Below are positions 16,600-25,462 of a stretch of 64,000 bases of DNA, piece after piece (position 1 is the stretch's first letter; each line of letters starts with the position of its first letter). The notes under the pieces were generated by a model, which saw only the letters and a list, made by a program, of their open reading frames with translations, was not told the origin of the DNA and did not search any database. A program made the position numbers and the translations under genes. Source of the stretch: Pseudomonas sp. WS 5079 (GTDB lineage: Bacteria; Pseudomonadota; Gammaproteobacteria; Pseudomonadales; Pseudomonadaceae). The stretch covers positions 62,001 through 126,000 of the forward strand of contig NZ_JAAQWN010000005.1 in assembly GCF_012985465.1 (NCBI RefSeq), in the 5' to 3' direction.

Positions 16600-18053
16600 C
16601 TGCTGTTCCTTTTCAAGGCACCGTTGGCCTCGCTGAGGGCCGCAGGGTAAAGCCTCGGCGCCCGCCAGGCCAGCGCCTTGTACAGGTCCACCGCATTGCC
16701 ATAGGACGCAGCCTGCGCCTGGGCAATGGCCTGGCGCAGGTTGAGCAGGTCGCGCAGGCTTTGCTGCACCGACAGGTAACTGCCGGAACCCGCGCCATAA
16801 CGTCGCTGGGCGATGTCCAGTGCAGCTTCGGCATGCCGTGCCGATTGCACCAGGTTGAGCAGGTGTCGCTGATGCTCGGCCAGTTGGGTGATGGCACCCT
16901 CCACTTCTTCCACGGCCACCAGCAGCACCTGTTCAAAGTGCGCGGTCTCGCGCTGCGATAGCGCCTGGGCGCCCCGCAGGCGCGCACGCACGGTGCCCAG
17001 GTTGAGTGCCGGCCAGGTCAGGCCTGGGGTCAGCTCGAATGCCCGGGATGCACTGCCCAGGTCACCGTCGCGCAAGGCGAAAAAACCGACAAACCCACCC
17101 AGGTTCAAGCGCGGGTACAGGTCGGCAGTCGCCGCGCCCACATCCTCGACACGCGCCGCCAGCAGCCGCTCGGCCTGCACCACGTCCGGTCGATTGCGAA
17201 TCAACTGGTCGACATCTCCCAACGGTAATTGCCGCGCTACAGGCCCCGGCGCCAGGGCGTCGAGTTCGACGTTGAAACTACCCGGCCGCTGCCCCGCCAA
17301 CACCTGCAAGCGGTACAGGCTGCGTTGCAGCTGGCTTTGCAGCGGCGCAATCGCCGCCTGGGCGCGCAGCGCATTGCCGCGGGCGCTCTCCAACTCTTCA
17401 GGCAAGCCACTGCCGGCCTGGCTTTGTGCCTCGGTCAGGGCCACCGTCTCTTGCCAACTGCGCACCGCATCCTGTGCCAACCGTAGTTGTTCGCGCTGGC
17501 CCTGCGCCGCGTAATAGGCATGGGCCACTTGCGCGGCAATACTCAATTGCACCTGCTCAAGGTCGGCTTGGGAGGCTTGGGCACGGGATTGCGCGGCACG
17601 GTTCAAGTGATCGAGACGGCCAAACAGATCCAGCTCCCATTGCAGGTCCAGGCCAGCACGCCAGGACTCGGACAAGCTGCGACTCGGCCGCGCGCCCGTC
17701 ACCGCCTGCTGCTCCAGGCTGCGCTGGTACGCCGCCGTACTGGTGACCGTGGGCAGGCGCTGCAACGCTTGCTCATCGACATACGCGCGAGCCAGCAGCA
17801 GGTTTGCGCGCGCCTGGCGCACATCGTGGTTGTGGGCCACGGCGCTATCGATCAGGCGCGCCAGTTGGGCGTCGTCGAAAAAAGTCCACCACGCGGCCAC
17901 CGGCTGCACCTTGGGCCCGGCGAATTCCTGGGCCTGCGGGCTGGCCAGCTGAATCGGCGCGATCTCGGGCACGCGGTAGTGTGGCCCCACCGAACACCCG
18001 CCCAGGCCGGCCAACGCGCCAAGCAACAGCGGGTAATGGATAAACGTCTTCAT
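16596..18053 (-). CDS. RND efflux outer-membrane lipoprotein (OprM/NodT family)
   Basis: A 485-residue outer-membrane factor. A lipoprotein signal ends in the lipobox LGGC within the first 20 residues, followed by SVGPHYRVPE, the usual start of NodT-type channels. Two tandem repeats of the OEP domain follow (around AVAHNHDVRQARANLL and QRRYGAGSGSYLSVQQSLRD), with AERLLAARVEDVGAATADLYPRL conserved. It forms the trimeric exit duct of the tripartite pump. It overlaps both the upstream RND gene and downstream trmK by 4 bases. Confidence 0.95.
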   Translation of the reverse strand: MKTFIHYPLLLGALAGLGGCSVGPHYRVPEIAPIQLASPQAQEFAGPKVQPVAAWWTFFDDAQLARLIDSAVAHNHDVRQARANLLLARAYVDEQALQRLPTVTSTAAYQRSLEQQAVTGARPSRSLSESWRAGLDLQWELDLFGRLDHLNRAAQSRAQASQADLEQVQLSIAAQVAHAYYAAQGQREQLRLAQDAVRSWQETVALTEAQSQAGSGLPEELESARGNALRAQAAIAPLQSQLQRSLYRLQVLAGQRPGSFNVELDALAPGPVARQLPLGDVDQLIRNRPDVVQAERLLAARVEDVGAATADLYPRLNLGGFVGFFALRDGDLGSASRAFELTPGLTWPALNLGTVRARLRGAQALSQRETAHFEQVLLVAVEEVEGAITQLAEHQRHLLNLVQSARHAEAALDIAQRRYGAGSGSYLSVQQSLRDLLNLRQAIAQAQAASYGNAVDLYKALAWRAPRLYPAALSEANGALKRNSS

Positions 18054-21000
18054 GGGCGTACCTCGACATGCCCGGGCGCCAGGTACTGCTCGGCATCGGC
18101 CAATTGTTGCTGGCGCAGGCCCCGCACCCGGTGATCACGGGCCAGCCAGGCATAAATAGTGGGAAGGACAAACAGCGTAAACAACGTGCCAACCAGCATG
18201 CCGCAGACGATCACCACGCCCAGGCCAAAGCGGCTATTGGCCCCGGCACCGTTGGCGAACAGCAGCGGCAGCACGCCGAAGGTCATCGCCGCCGTGGTCA
18301 TCAGCACTGGCCGCAGACGGATCTGCGCGGCCCGGATGATCGCGCTGGCGCGGTCGAGGTTCTCGCGCACCTGGAGCTCATTGGCGAACTCCACCATCAG
18401 GATCCCGTGTTTGCTGATCAGGCCGATCAAGGTCACGAGCCCGATCTGCGTGTAGATATTCAACGTGGCCCAACCCAGCGCCAGCGGAATCAACGCGCCG
18501 CAAATGGACAAGGGCACGGTGACCAGAATGATCAACGGATCGACCAGGCTCTCGTACTGCGCCGCGAGCACCAGATAAATCACCACCAGGGCGGCGAGAA
18601 ACGCCAGCACCAGCGCACTGCCCTCCTGCACGTATTGGCGCGACTCGGACTGCCAGTCGTGGCTGAACCCCGGCGGCAGTTCGCCGGCCAATTGCTCCAG
18701 CAGGGCCACCGCCTGCCCCTGGGAAACGCCCGGCGCCGGAATGGCTTGCAAGGTGCTGGCGTTCTGCTGATCGAACTGCAGCAAGCGGTTCGGCGCCACC
18801 GTGATATCCAGGTGCACCAGCGCCGACAGCGGGATCAACTGCCCGCCTTCGGTGCGCACATACTGGCGGGCCAGGGCCTGCGGAGTCAGGCGCTGCTCCT
18901 CGGTGCTTTGCGCAATCACATCATAAGAGCGTCCATACAAAGCGAAGCGGTTGATGTACTGCTCGCCCACCAGCACCGCCAGCGAATCGCCGATGTCGCG
19001 CATGCCAATGCCCAGGCTCGCGGCCTTGGCCCGATCGACCGTGACTTTGACCACCGGGTTGTTGTAGTCCAGGTCGCTGTCGACCACGGCAAACAGGCCG
19101 CTGTCACGGGCACGCTGCTTGAGGGTTTCCATGGTCTGGTACAGCACCGGGTAGTCCTGGGCGCTGCGCAGCACCATCTGCACCGGCAGGCCGCCGCTGG
19201 AGCCGGGTAGCGCCGCCACCTGGAAGGCAAAGATGCTGCTGCCCTCGACCTCGCCCACGGCCTGCTGCAACTGGGCCTGGACCTGCTCGGCCGAGCGCTC
19301 GCGGGCCTGCCAGGCGCTGAGGTTGATCCCACCGAAACTGGCCGCCGGCCCGTCGGTACCATTGATGATCCAGGTGTCGGTGGTTTCCGGCAGGCTTTCC
19401 ATGACCCGATTGAGCTTGCTCGCAAAGCGTTCCGCGTAGTCGAGGTTGGCGTACTGCGGTGACTTGATGGCGGTCAATATCGCCGCCTGGTCCTCGGGCG
19501 GCGCCAGTTCGCGCTGCGGTAGCGTGTACAACCACGGCAGGCTCAGGCACACCAGCACGGCAACGCCGCCGCTGATCCAGCGTCGCGCCAGGGAGTAGCC
19601 CAACACCCGGCCATAGGTCGCGGCCAGTGCGCCAAACACCCGCTCGGCCAACTTGGCCATGCGCCCTTCTTGCTGCCCGGGCTTGAGCAGCAGCGAGCTC
19701 ATCACCGGCGACAGGGTCAAGGCGACCACGCCCGAGACAATCACCGCCCCCGCCAGAGTCAGGGCAAATTCGCGGAACAGCGTGCCGGTCAGCCCGCCGA
19801 TCAGGCCGATGGGCGCATACACCGCCGCCAGCGTCAGAGTCATGGCAATCACCGGCCCGGCGATTTCCCGGGCGCCGACCAACGCGGCGGCCACCGGCGT
19901 CAGGCCTTCTTCGATATGCCGGTGGACGTTTTCCACCACCACAATCGCGTCGTCCACCACCAGGCCGATGGCCAATACCATCGCCAGCAGGGTCAGCAGG
20001 TTGAGACTGAAGCCGAAGAGCAGCATCAAGGCTGCTGCGCCGAGCATCGACAGCGGTATCGCCAGCACCGGAATCGCCACGCTGCGCAGCGAGCCCAGGC
20101 ACAACCAGATCACCAGCACCACGATCAGCATGGCCTCGAGCAAGGTATGCAGCACCTCCTCGATGGACGCCTCGATAAACCGTGCGGTCTCGTAGGCCAG
20201 GGCCACATTGACCCCCGGTGGCAGGGTCTGCTGGATTTGCGGCAGCAGTTTGCGGATCCCATCAACGATCACCAAGGGGTTGCCCGAAGGCGTGGGGAAT
20301 AACCCCAGGTGCACCGCCGGGCGGCCATTCATGGTGGCGCTGGTCTGGGTTGCCGCAGCGCCCAGCTCCACGGTGCCGACATCGCGCAGGCGTACCAGGG
20401 CCGTGCCATCGTTGCGAATCACCAGGTCACGGAAGGCCTCGACGCTGGTCAGGTCGGTGTCGATATGAATGTCGGCCAGCACGAACTGGCCACGGATCTG
20501 CCCCGGCGTGGCCTGGTAGTTATTGCGGCGCACCGCTTGCGCCACGTCGGCGGCGGTCACTCCGCGCCCGGCCATGCGATCACTGTCCAGCCACAGACGC
20601 ATCGCCAGGTTCTGCCCGCCGAAGGTCTGCACCTTGGCTACCCCGTCGATCCCGGACAGCTGCGGTTCGACCACCCGCGACAGGTAGTCGCTGAGCTCGG
20701 GAATCGACAGCGTGTCACTGGCAAACCCCACGTAGGCGACGGCGGTGGAGTCGCCGGCCGACAGCTCGACCACCGGGTCGTAGGCATCGTCGGGCAAGCG
20801 GTAACGCACCTGATTGACCTTGGCCATGGTCTCGGCCAGCGCCTGGGTCGAATCGCGGTTGAGGGTCATGCGCAGGGTGATCACGCTGCGCCCCTGGACC
20901 GACGACGACGCCAGGTAGTCGATGCCCTCTACCGACGACACGGCCTGGGTGATCGGCTGGGTGACGAAGCCTTGCATCAATTCGGCCGAGGCCCCGGGGT

Positions 21001-21151
21001 ACTCGGTGCTGACGGTGATGGTCGAGCTTTCCAGCAGCGGGTACTGGCGTACCGGCAACTGGCCGAGGGCAAACAGGCCGGCGAGGACGATCAGGCTACT
21101 GACCACCAGCGCCAGCACCGGGCGCCGCACAAAACTGTCGGTGAAGTTCAT
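18050..21151 (-). CDS. RND multidrug efflux pump, inner-membrane permease
   Basis: A 1033-residue RND transporter with the standard two-fold architecture: 12 transmembrane helices and two large periplasmic loops. The N-terminus FTDSFVRRPVLALVVSSL is typical of the HAE1 family. The proton-relay aspartates are in LAIGLVVDDAIVVVENVHRH (helix 4). The C-terminal half has GLISKHGILMVEFANELQ. It exports amphiphilic compounds by proton antiport. Two short overlaps (4 bases each) tie it to the adaptor and channel genes. The divergent soxR and SoxR-type promoter suggest induction by redox-cycling agents. Confidence 0.97.
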   Translation of the reverse strand: MNFTDSFVRRPVLALVVSSLIVLAGLFALGQLPVRQYPLLESSTITVSTEYPGASAELMQGFVTQPITQAVSSVEGIDYLASSSVQGRSVITLRMTLNRDSTQALAETMAKVNQVRYRLPDDAYDPVVELSAGDSTAVAYVGFASDTLSIPELSDYLSRVVEPQLSGIDGVAKVQTFGGQNLAMRLWLDSDRMAGRGVTAADVAQAVRRNNYQATPGQIRGQFVLADIHIDTDLTSVEAFRDLVIRNDGTALVRLRDVGTVELGAAATQTSATMNGRPAVHLGLFPTPSGNPLVIVDGIRKLLPQIQQTLPPGVNVALAYETARFIEASIEEVLHTLLEAMLIVVLVIWLCLGSLRSVAIPVLAIPLSMLGAAALMLLFGFSLNLLTLLAMVLAIGLVVDDAIVVVENVHRHIEEGLTPVAAALVGAREIAGPVIAMTLTLAAVYAPIGLIGGLTGTLFREFALTLAGAVIVSGVVALTLSPVMSSLLLKPGQQEGRMAKLAERVFGALAATYGRVLGYSLARRWISGGVAVLVCLSLPWLYTLPQRELAPPEDQAAILTAIKSPQYANLDYAERFASKLNRVMESLPETTDTWIINGTDGPAASFGGINLSAWQARERSAEQVQAQLQQAVGEVEGSSIFAFQVAALPGSSGGLPVQMVLRSAQDYPVLYQTMETLKQRARDSGLFAVVDSDLDYNNPVVKVTVDRAKAASLGIGMRDIGDSLAVLVGEQYINRFALYGRSYDVIAQSTEEQRLTPQALARQYVRTEGGQLIPLSALVHLDITVAPNRLLQFDQQNASTLQAIPAPGVSQGQAVALLEQLAGELPPGFSHDWQSESRQYVQEGSALVLAFLAALVVIYLVLAAQYESLVDPLIILVTVPLSICGALIPLALGWATLNIYTQIGLVTLIGLISKHGILMVEFANELQVRENLDRASAIIRAAQIRLRPVLMTTAAMTFGVLPLLFANGAGANSRFGLGVVIVCGMLVGTLFTLFVLPTIYAWLARDHRVRGLRQQQLADAEQYLAPGHVEVRP

Positions 21152-22242
21152 GAGGCGGGTTTCCCTTCAACGTCCAGGGTGTTTTGCTCGACCGCTTCGA
21201 CGGGCATGCCGTCGCTGAGCTTGAGCTGCCCGGAGACCACCACCTGGTCGTCCAGCGCCAGGCCCGAGGTGACTTCCACCAGGCCCTGCCAACGCTCCCC
21301 GGTGGTCACCTGGCTGCGACGCACACTCAAGGTGCCGGCCGGATCGGCATTGGCGACAAACACGGTCTGCCCGTAGGCGGTATAGGTGATGGCCGTTTCC
21401 GGCACCACCAGCACCCTGGGCGACTGCACCGCCGACAGGCGCACGCTGGCATACATGCCGGCCTGCAACGGCCCGCCGGGGTTGGCCAGGGTCGCTTGCA
21501 CCCGCACCGAGCGCGACTGGCCGATCAGCGGGTCAATGGCGTTGATCTGCGCCGAAAAATGCTGGCCGGGCAAGGCATCCACCGTGAGTTCGGCGGTCTG
21601 GCCGATGCTCAAGCCTGGGGCCGACTGTTCACTCAGGGCGAAATTCACGTGCAGGCGCTGGGCATCCACCAGGCTGGCGATGGCTTCGCCGGTCTGCAGG
21701 TAGTGGCCTTGATGCACACGGCGGATGCCCAACTGCCCGGCGAACGGCGCGCGGATGGCTTTTTGCGCAATCCGCGCGTCGACCTGTTGCAGCTCGCCCT
21801 TGGCCATGTCCAGGGCGGCGGTGGCGTTGTCCAGTTGCTCCTGGGTCGCGACATTCACGGCCTCAAGCTTTTGAATGCGCTGGAACAGGGTCTGGGCATT
21901 GCGCAGTTGCGCGTGCAGGCGCAAGCGGTCGGCCTGCTCGGGGGCGTCATTGAGCTGCACCAGCAACTGCCCGGCCTTGACCGCTTGCCCGGACTCGAAC
22001 GCGATCCGCGTGATCCGCCCTGGGGTTTCCGCCGCCACCTGCACCTGATTGGCCGCCTCCAGTTCCCCGGCGGCAAAGGCCTGGCGAGGCGCCTCGCCCT
22101 GGCGCACCTTGGCCAGCGCCACCTTGGCTACCGGCCACGCCGCTGCTGCCTGGGTTGAGGGTTGATTGCCCCATAACGTGATAACCAGGGCCAGCACCGC
22201 TACCGCTGCCACGCCCCCGCCCACTAGCATCCTTCTGCCCAT
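21148..22242 (-). CDS. RND efflux periplasmic adaptor (MFP)
   Basis: A 364-residue HlyD-family adaptor. It has an N-terminal membrane anchor ([19 protein letters not shown]) and the lipoyl half-motifs [20 protein letters not shown] and [20 protein letters not shown] around a coiled-coil hairpin, then beta-barrel and membrane-proximal domains. I chose the ATG at 22240-22242 because GGAGCAGGGC precedes it; the open frame extends upstream without conservation. First gene of the operon adaptor-RND-channel-trmK, read from the SoxR-type promoter at 22326-22356. Confidence 0.94.
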   Translation of the reverse strand: MGRRMLVGGGVAAVAVLALVITLWGNQPSTQAAAAWPVAKVALAKVRQGEAPRQAFAAGELEAANQVQVAAETPGRITRIAFESGQAVKAGQLLVQLNDAPEQADRLRLHAQLRNAQTLFQRIQKLEAVNVATQEQLDNATAALDMAKGELQQVDARIAQKAIRAPFAGQLGIRRVHQGHYLQTGEAIASLVDAQRLHVNFALSEQSAPGLSIGQTAELTVDALPGQHFSAQINAIDPLIGQSRSVRVQATLANPGGPLQAGMYASVRLSAVQSPRVLVVPETAITYTAYGQTVFVANADPAGTLSVRRSQVTTGERWQGLVEVTSGLALDDQVVVSGQLKLSDGMPVEAVEQNTLDVEGKPAS

Positions 22243-22325
22243 GCCCTGCTCCGCTGATTTGTGGTGTGTTCGCTGCCGCTCCACCCCACACAGGCGCAAA
22301 GCGGTTGCAGCAAAGATCGGGCAGG

Positions 22326-22356
22326 ACTATAAAACCTCAACTTAACTTGAGGGCAA
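22326..22356 (-). promoter_or_regulatory. SoxR-controlled promoter of the RND operon
   Basis: On the minus strand a TTGCCC -35 (22351-22356) and TATAGT -10 (22326-22331) are separated by 19 bases, the overlong spacer diagnostic of MerR/SoxR-activated promoters. The spacer region is covered by an 18-base SoxR box, CCTCAA..TTGAGG, at 22335-22352. The box is 9 bases from the soxR start, so binding could also limit soxR expression. Confidence 0.9.
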
Positions 22357-22361
22357 CCCCC

Positions 22362-22856
22362 ATGGCAGCAGAAAAGCACCCGGACGGCGTGCGCTCACTC
22401 ACCATTGGCGAGGTGGCCAGGCGCAGCGGCGTACCGATCTCCACCTTGCACTTCTACGAGTCCAAGGGCCTGATCGCCAGCACCCGCAACGCGGGCAACC
22501 AACGGTGCTTCCCGTCGCTGGTGCTGCGCAGCATCGCGATTATCAAAGTGGCGCAACGTACCGGCATCCCTCTGGAAGAGATCAAGCGCGCCCTGGGCCG
22601 CTATCCGCCGAACAGCAAACTGACCGCCGCGCAATGGTCAGAAATGTCCTCGGCCTGGCGCGACAACCTCAACGAACGCATCCGAACCCTGCAAGCCCTG
22701 CGCGACAGCCTGGACAACTGTATTGGCTGCGGTTGCCTGTCGCTTAACGACTGCCCGTTGCGCAACCCCGGCGATACCTTGAGCCAGGAAGGACCGGGCC
22801 CGAGGATCCTCGAGCGCGCCGCTAGCGCATCTGAAATGCAATCTTCCAATCCCTGA
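22362..22856 (+). CDS. soxR: Redox-sensitive transcriptional activator SoxR
   Basis: A 164-residue MerR-family regulator. The N-terminal winged helix ([20 protein letters not shown]) and dimerisation helix lead to the [2Fe-2S] cysteine cluster CxxCxCxxxxxC at residues 120, 123, 125 and 131, intact. SoxR is activated when redox-cycling compounds such as phenazines or quinones oxidise the cluster. In pseudomonads it controls efflux and detoxification genes rather than soxS. I chose the ATG at 22362; frames upstream run through the promoter. It is divergent from the RND operon. Confidence 0.97.
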   Translation: MAAEKHPDGVRSLTIGEVARRSGVPISTLHFYESKGLIASTRNAGNQRCFPSLVLRSIAIIKVAQRTGIPLEEIKRALGRYPPNSKLTAAQWSEMSSAWRDNLNERIRTLQALRDSLDNCIGCGCLSLNDCPLRNPGDTLSQEGPGPRILERAASASEMQSSNP

Positions 22857-22863
22857 AGATCGA

Positions 22864-22969
22864 GGTGGGAGCTGTCGAGCCTTGGCGAGGCTGCGATGGC
22901 GGCGGCATTGCTGGGGTTGATGTTGGCTGACCCACCGCTATCGCTGGCAAGCCAGCCACATTTGATCTT
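22864..22969. repeat. Degenerate REPIN after soxR
   Basis: A left arm (GTGGGAGCTGTCGAGCCTTGG..GGCTGCGATGG) and an inverted right arm (CGCTATCGCTGGCAAGCCAGCCACA) have Pseudomonas REP cores about 60 bases apart. Both arms have mismatches. It fills most of the 224-base gap between soxR and the next gene. Confidence 0.65.
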
Positions 22970-23080
22970 CAGGGCCTTGCCAGGTCGGTGCTGACTACGC
23001 CGATGACACTTTTGAAGTAAGCCGCCCCGGGCGCTTTCCCGATAATCGAGGGCTTACTGACAAAATGCCGAGGCCCCGCC

Positions 23081-24379
23081 ATGACGCGCGCATCTACCGA
23101 ACAGGTCCCGCCGCAAACCCTGAGAAAAGTCATCGTCGCCGCCGGTATCGGCAATTTTGTCGAGTGGTTCGACTTCGCCGTGTATGGCTTTCTCGCCACC
23201 ACTATCGCGCAACAGTTTTTCCCCAGTGGCGATGCCAGCGCGGCGTTGCTCAAGACGTTCGCGGTGTTTGCCGTGGCTTTTGCCTTTCGGCCCCTGGGCG
23301 GGATTTTTTTCGGCATGCTGGGCGATCGCATCGGCCGCAAGCGCACCCTGGCGATGACGATTTTGCTGATGGCCGGGGCCACCACCCTGATCGGCCTGCT
23401 ACCCACGTATGCCACGATTGGCGTTACCGCGCCGATCCTGCTGTCGTTGATCCGCTGCGCCCAGGGCTTTTCCGCCGGCGGTGAATACGCCGGCGCCTGC
23501 GCCTACCTGATGGAACACGCGCCCAGCGATAAACGGGCGTGGTACGGCAGCTTTATCCCGGTGTCGACCTTTGCCGCCTTCGCCTCGGCGGCGGTGGTGG
23601 CCTATGCGTTGGAGGCCTCGCTGTCGGCCGAAGCCATGGGCAGCTGGGGCTGGCGCCTGCCGTTCCTGATTGCCGCACCACTGGGCCTGGTTGGCCTGTA
23701 CCTGCGCTGGCGGCTGGATGAGACCCCGGCGTTCCAGGCGGTGAAGCAGGAGCATGCGGTGGCCCATTCGCCGCTCAAGGAAACCCTGCGCAACCATGGC
23801 GCGGCGATCTGCTGCCTGGGCGCCTTTGTGTCGCTGACGGCGCTGTCGTTTTATATGTTCACCACCTACTTTGCCACGTACCTGCAAGTGGCCGGTGGCC
23901 TGAGCCGGGCGACGGCGTTGCTGGTGTCGCTGATTGCACTGATCTTCGCTGCGGCAATGTGCCCGCTGGCCGGCTGGTATTCCGACCGCGTCGGGCGGCG
24001 CGTCACGGTGATGACCGCCTGCGGGCTGTTGATGGTGGTGGTGTATCCCTCGTTCCTGATGGCCAGTTCCGGCTCGTTCGCCGCGTCCATCGTCGGCGTG
24101 ATGCTGCTGGCGGTGGGCGCGGTGTTGTGCGGTGTGGTCACGGCGGCCCTGCTCTCGGAAACCTTCCCGACCCGCACGCGCTACACCGCCTCGGCGATTA
24201 CCTACAACATGGCCTACACGATCTTTGGCGGCACTGCGCCACTAGTGGCGACGTGGCTGATCAGCACCACCGGCAGCAACCTGTCCCCGGCGTTTTACCT
24301 GATTGCCGTGGCCCTGCTCGCGCTGGCCGGGGGCCTGGCCTTGCCGGAGACCTCGCGCATTTCCCTGCACGACGCGTAA
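23081..24379 (+). CDS. MFS transporter, metabolite:H+ symporter (MHS) family
   Basis: A 432-residue, 12-helix MFS protein. The MHS signature GNFVEWFDFAVYGFLA is in helix 1, and the loop 2-3 motif FFGMLGDRIGRKRTLAM and LIRCAQGFSAGGEYAGA (helix 4) fit KgtP/ProP/citrate-type symporters. The family imports dicarboxylates, betaines or related osmolytes with protons. Its start follows a REPIN-filled gap, and the gene stands alone, so the substrate cannot be read from context. Confidence 0.9.
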   Translation: MTRASTEQVPPQTLRKVIVAAGIGNFVEWFDFAVYGFLATTIAQQFFPSGDASAALLKTFAVFAVAFAFRPLGGIFFGMLGDRIGRKRTLAMTILLMAGATTLIGLLPTYATIGVTAPILLSLIRCAQGFSAGGEYAGACAYLMEHAPSDKRAWYGSFIPVSTFAAFASAAVVAYALEASLSAEAMGSWGWRLPFLIAAPLGLVGLYLRWRLDETPAFQAVKQEHAVAHSPLKETLRNHGAAICCLGAFVSLTALSFYMFTTYFATYLQVAGGLSRATALLVSLIALIFAAAMCPLAGWYSDRVGRRVTVMTACGLLMVVVYPSFLMASSGSFAASIVGVMLLAVGAVLCGVVTAALLSETFPTRTRYTASAITYNMAYTIFGGTAPLVATWLISTTGSNLSPAFYLIAVALLALAGGLALPETSRISLHDA

Positions 24380-24456
24380 GGCGCGGCGAACCTTTCTTGC
24401 GCAAACACCGTCCGAGCTAGGGCACTGATGCTTTTCGCCCGCTCGGAGGTTTGTGT

Positions 24457-25350
24457 TTGAAAGCTGCCATCGTCAAAAAGTACCGCCTGATTATCAAGAC
24501 CATGGGTTATGTCGGCTGGGCACTGTTCTGGCTGCTGCTTTGGGATATTGCGGTCACCGTGGACTTCATGCTGTTTCTCAACGCCAAGATCAACCTGCCG
24601 CTGATGCCCCTGACGCTGCTTGGTTCGGCGCTGGTGGTGCTGATCAGTTTTCGTAACACCAGCGCCTACAACCGCTGGTGGGAAGCGCGCACGCTGTGGG
24701 GCGCGATGGTCAACAATTCGCGCAGCTTTGCGCGGCAGGTGCTGACGTTGCTCGACGACCCAGGCAGCGAGGTCAACCCGATCAAGTCGACCCTGCTGCG
24801 CCGCCACGTGGCCTATGTGAACTGCCTGGCGGCGCACCTGCGGGGCGAGCCGTGCCCGGAGGAAGTGCGGGCGTTTATTCCTGGGGATGAGTTTGCGCGC
24901 AACGGTGCTACCAACAACTTTGCCAACGACATCCTGACCGGCTCCGCCGCCCTGCTGGCGCGCGAGTACAAGGCCGGGCGCCTGGACAGTATTCGCCTGG
25001 CGCGGCTCGAATCAACCATGGTGGACTTGTCCAACAGCCAGGGCGGCATGGAGCGCATTGCCAATACGCCACTGCCCTACCCGTATGTGTATTTTCCACG
25101 GCTGTTTATCTCGCTGTTCTGCCTGATCGTGCCGGTGGGGCTGGTGGAGTCCCTGGGCTGGTTCACCCCGCTGGCATCGACGGTGGTGGGGTTTATGCTG
25201 CTGGCCATCGAACGTATCGGCACTGACCTGCAAAGCCCGTTTCGCTCCAGCGAACACCAGATCCAGACCGAAGCCATCTGCGAAACCATCGAGAAAAACC
25301 TGCAGTCGATGCAGCGTGATTCGTTGGGGGATGTTCGCAGGGACCACTAA
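24457..25350 (+). CDS. Bestrophin-like (UPF0187) membrane channel protein
   Basis: A 297-residue membrane protein of the bacterial bestrophin family. LISFRNTSAYNRWWEARTLWG is the conserved signature after the second hydrophobic segment. The C-terminal GFMLLAIERIGTDLQSPF with NDLP-like and QIQTEAICETIEKNLQ segments also fits. Bacterial members form ion channels. The start is probably the TTG at 24457, 8 bases after GGAGG; a TTG at 24451 is also in frame but too close to it. No operon partner is evident. Confidence 0.88.
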   Translation: MKAAIVKKYRLIIKTMGYVGWALFWLLLWDIAVTVDFMLFLNAKINLPLMPLTLLGSALVVLISFRNTSAYNRWWEARTLWGAMVNNSRSFARQVLTLLDDPGSEVNPIKSTLLRRHVAYVNCLAAHLRGEPCPEEVRAFIPGDEFARNGATNNFANDILTGSAALLAREYKAGRLDSIRLARLESTMVDLSNSQGGMERIANTPLPYPYVYFPRLFISLFCLIVPVGLVESLGWFTPLASTVVGFMLLAIERIGTDLQSPFRSSEHQIQTEAICETIEKNLQSMQRDSLGDVRRDH

Positions 25351-25375
25351 AAAGCCTGCATTTTTCGAGCATCTA

Positions 25376-25408
25376 TATAATAATGCGTCGCATTAAACGA
25401 TTCGTTTA
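25376..25408. promoter_or_regulatory. TATAAT box followed by two abutting 15-bp palindromes
   Basis: A perfect TATAAT (25376-25381) is followed by TAATGCG-T-CGCATTA (25381-25395) and TAAACGA-T-TCGTTTA (25394-25408). Both are perfect inverted repeats and they share the central TA. They cover the expected transcription start of the DUF3857 gene, a classic place for repressor operators. The -35 region is weak. Confidence 0.6.
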
Positions 25409-25462
25409 TCACACCGCGCTCTTCCCCGCCGAGTGAGCGTCGCATTAGTCAGAAGGATCTCT

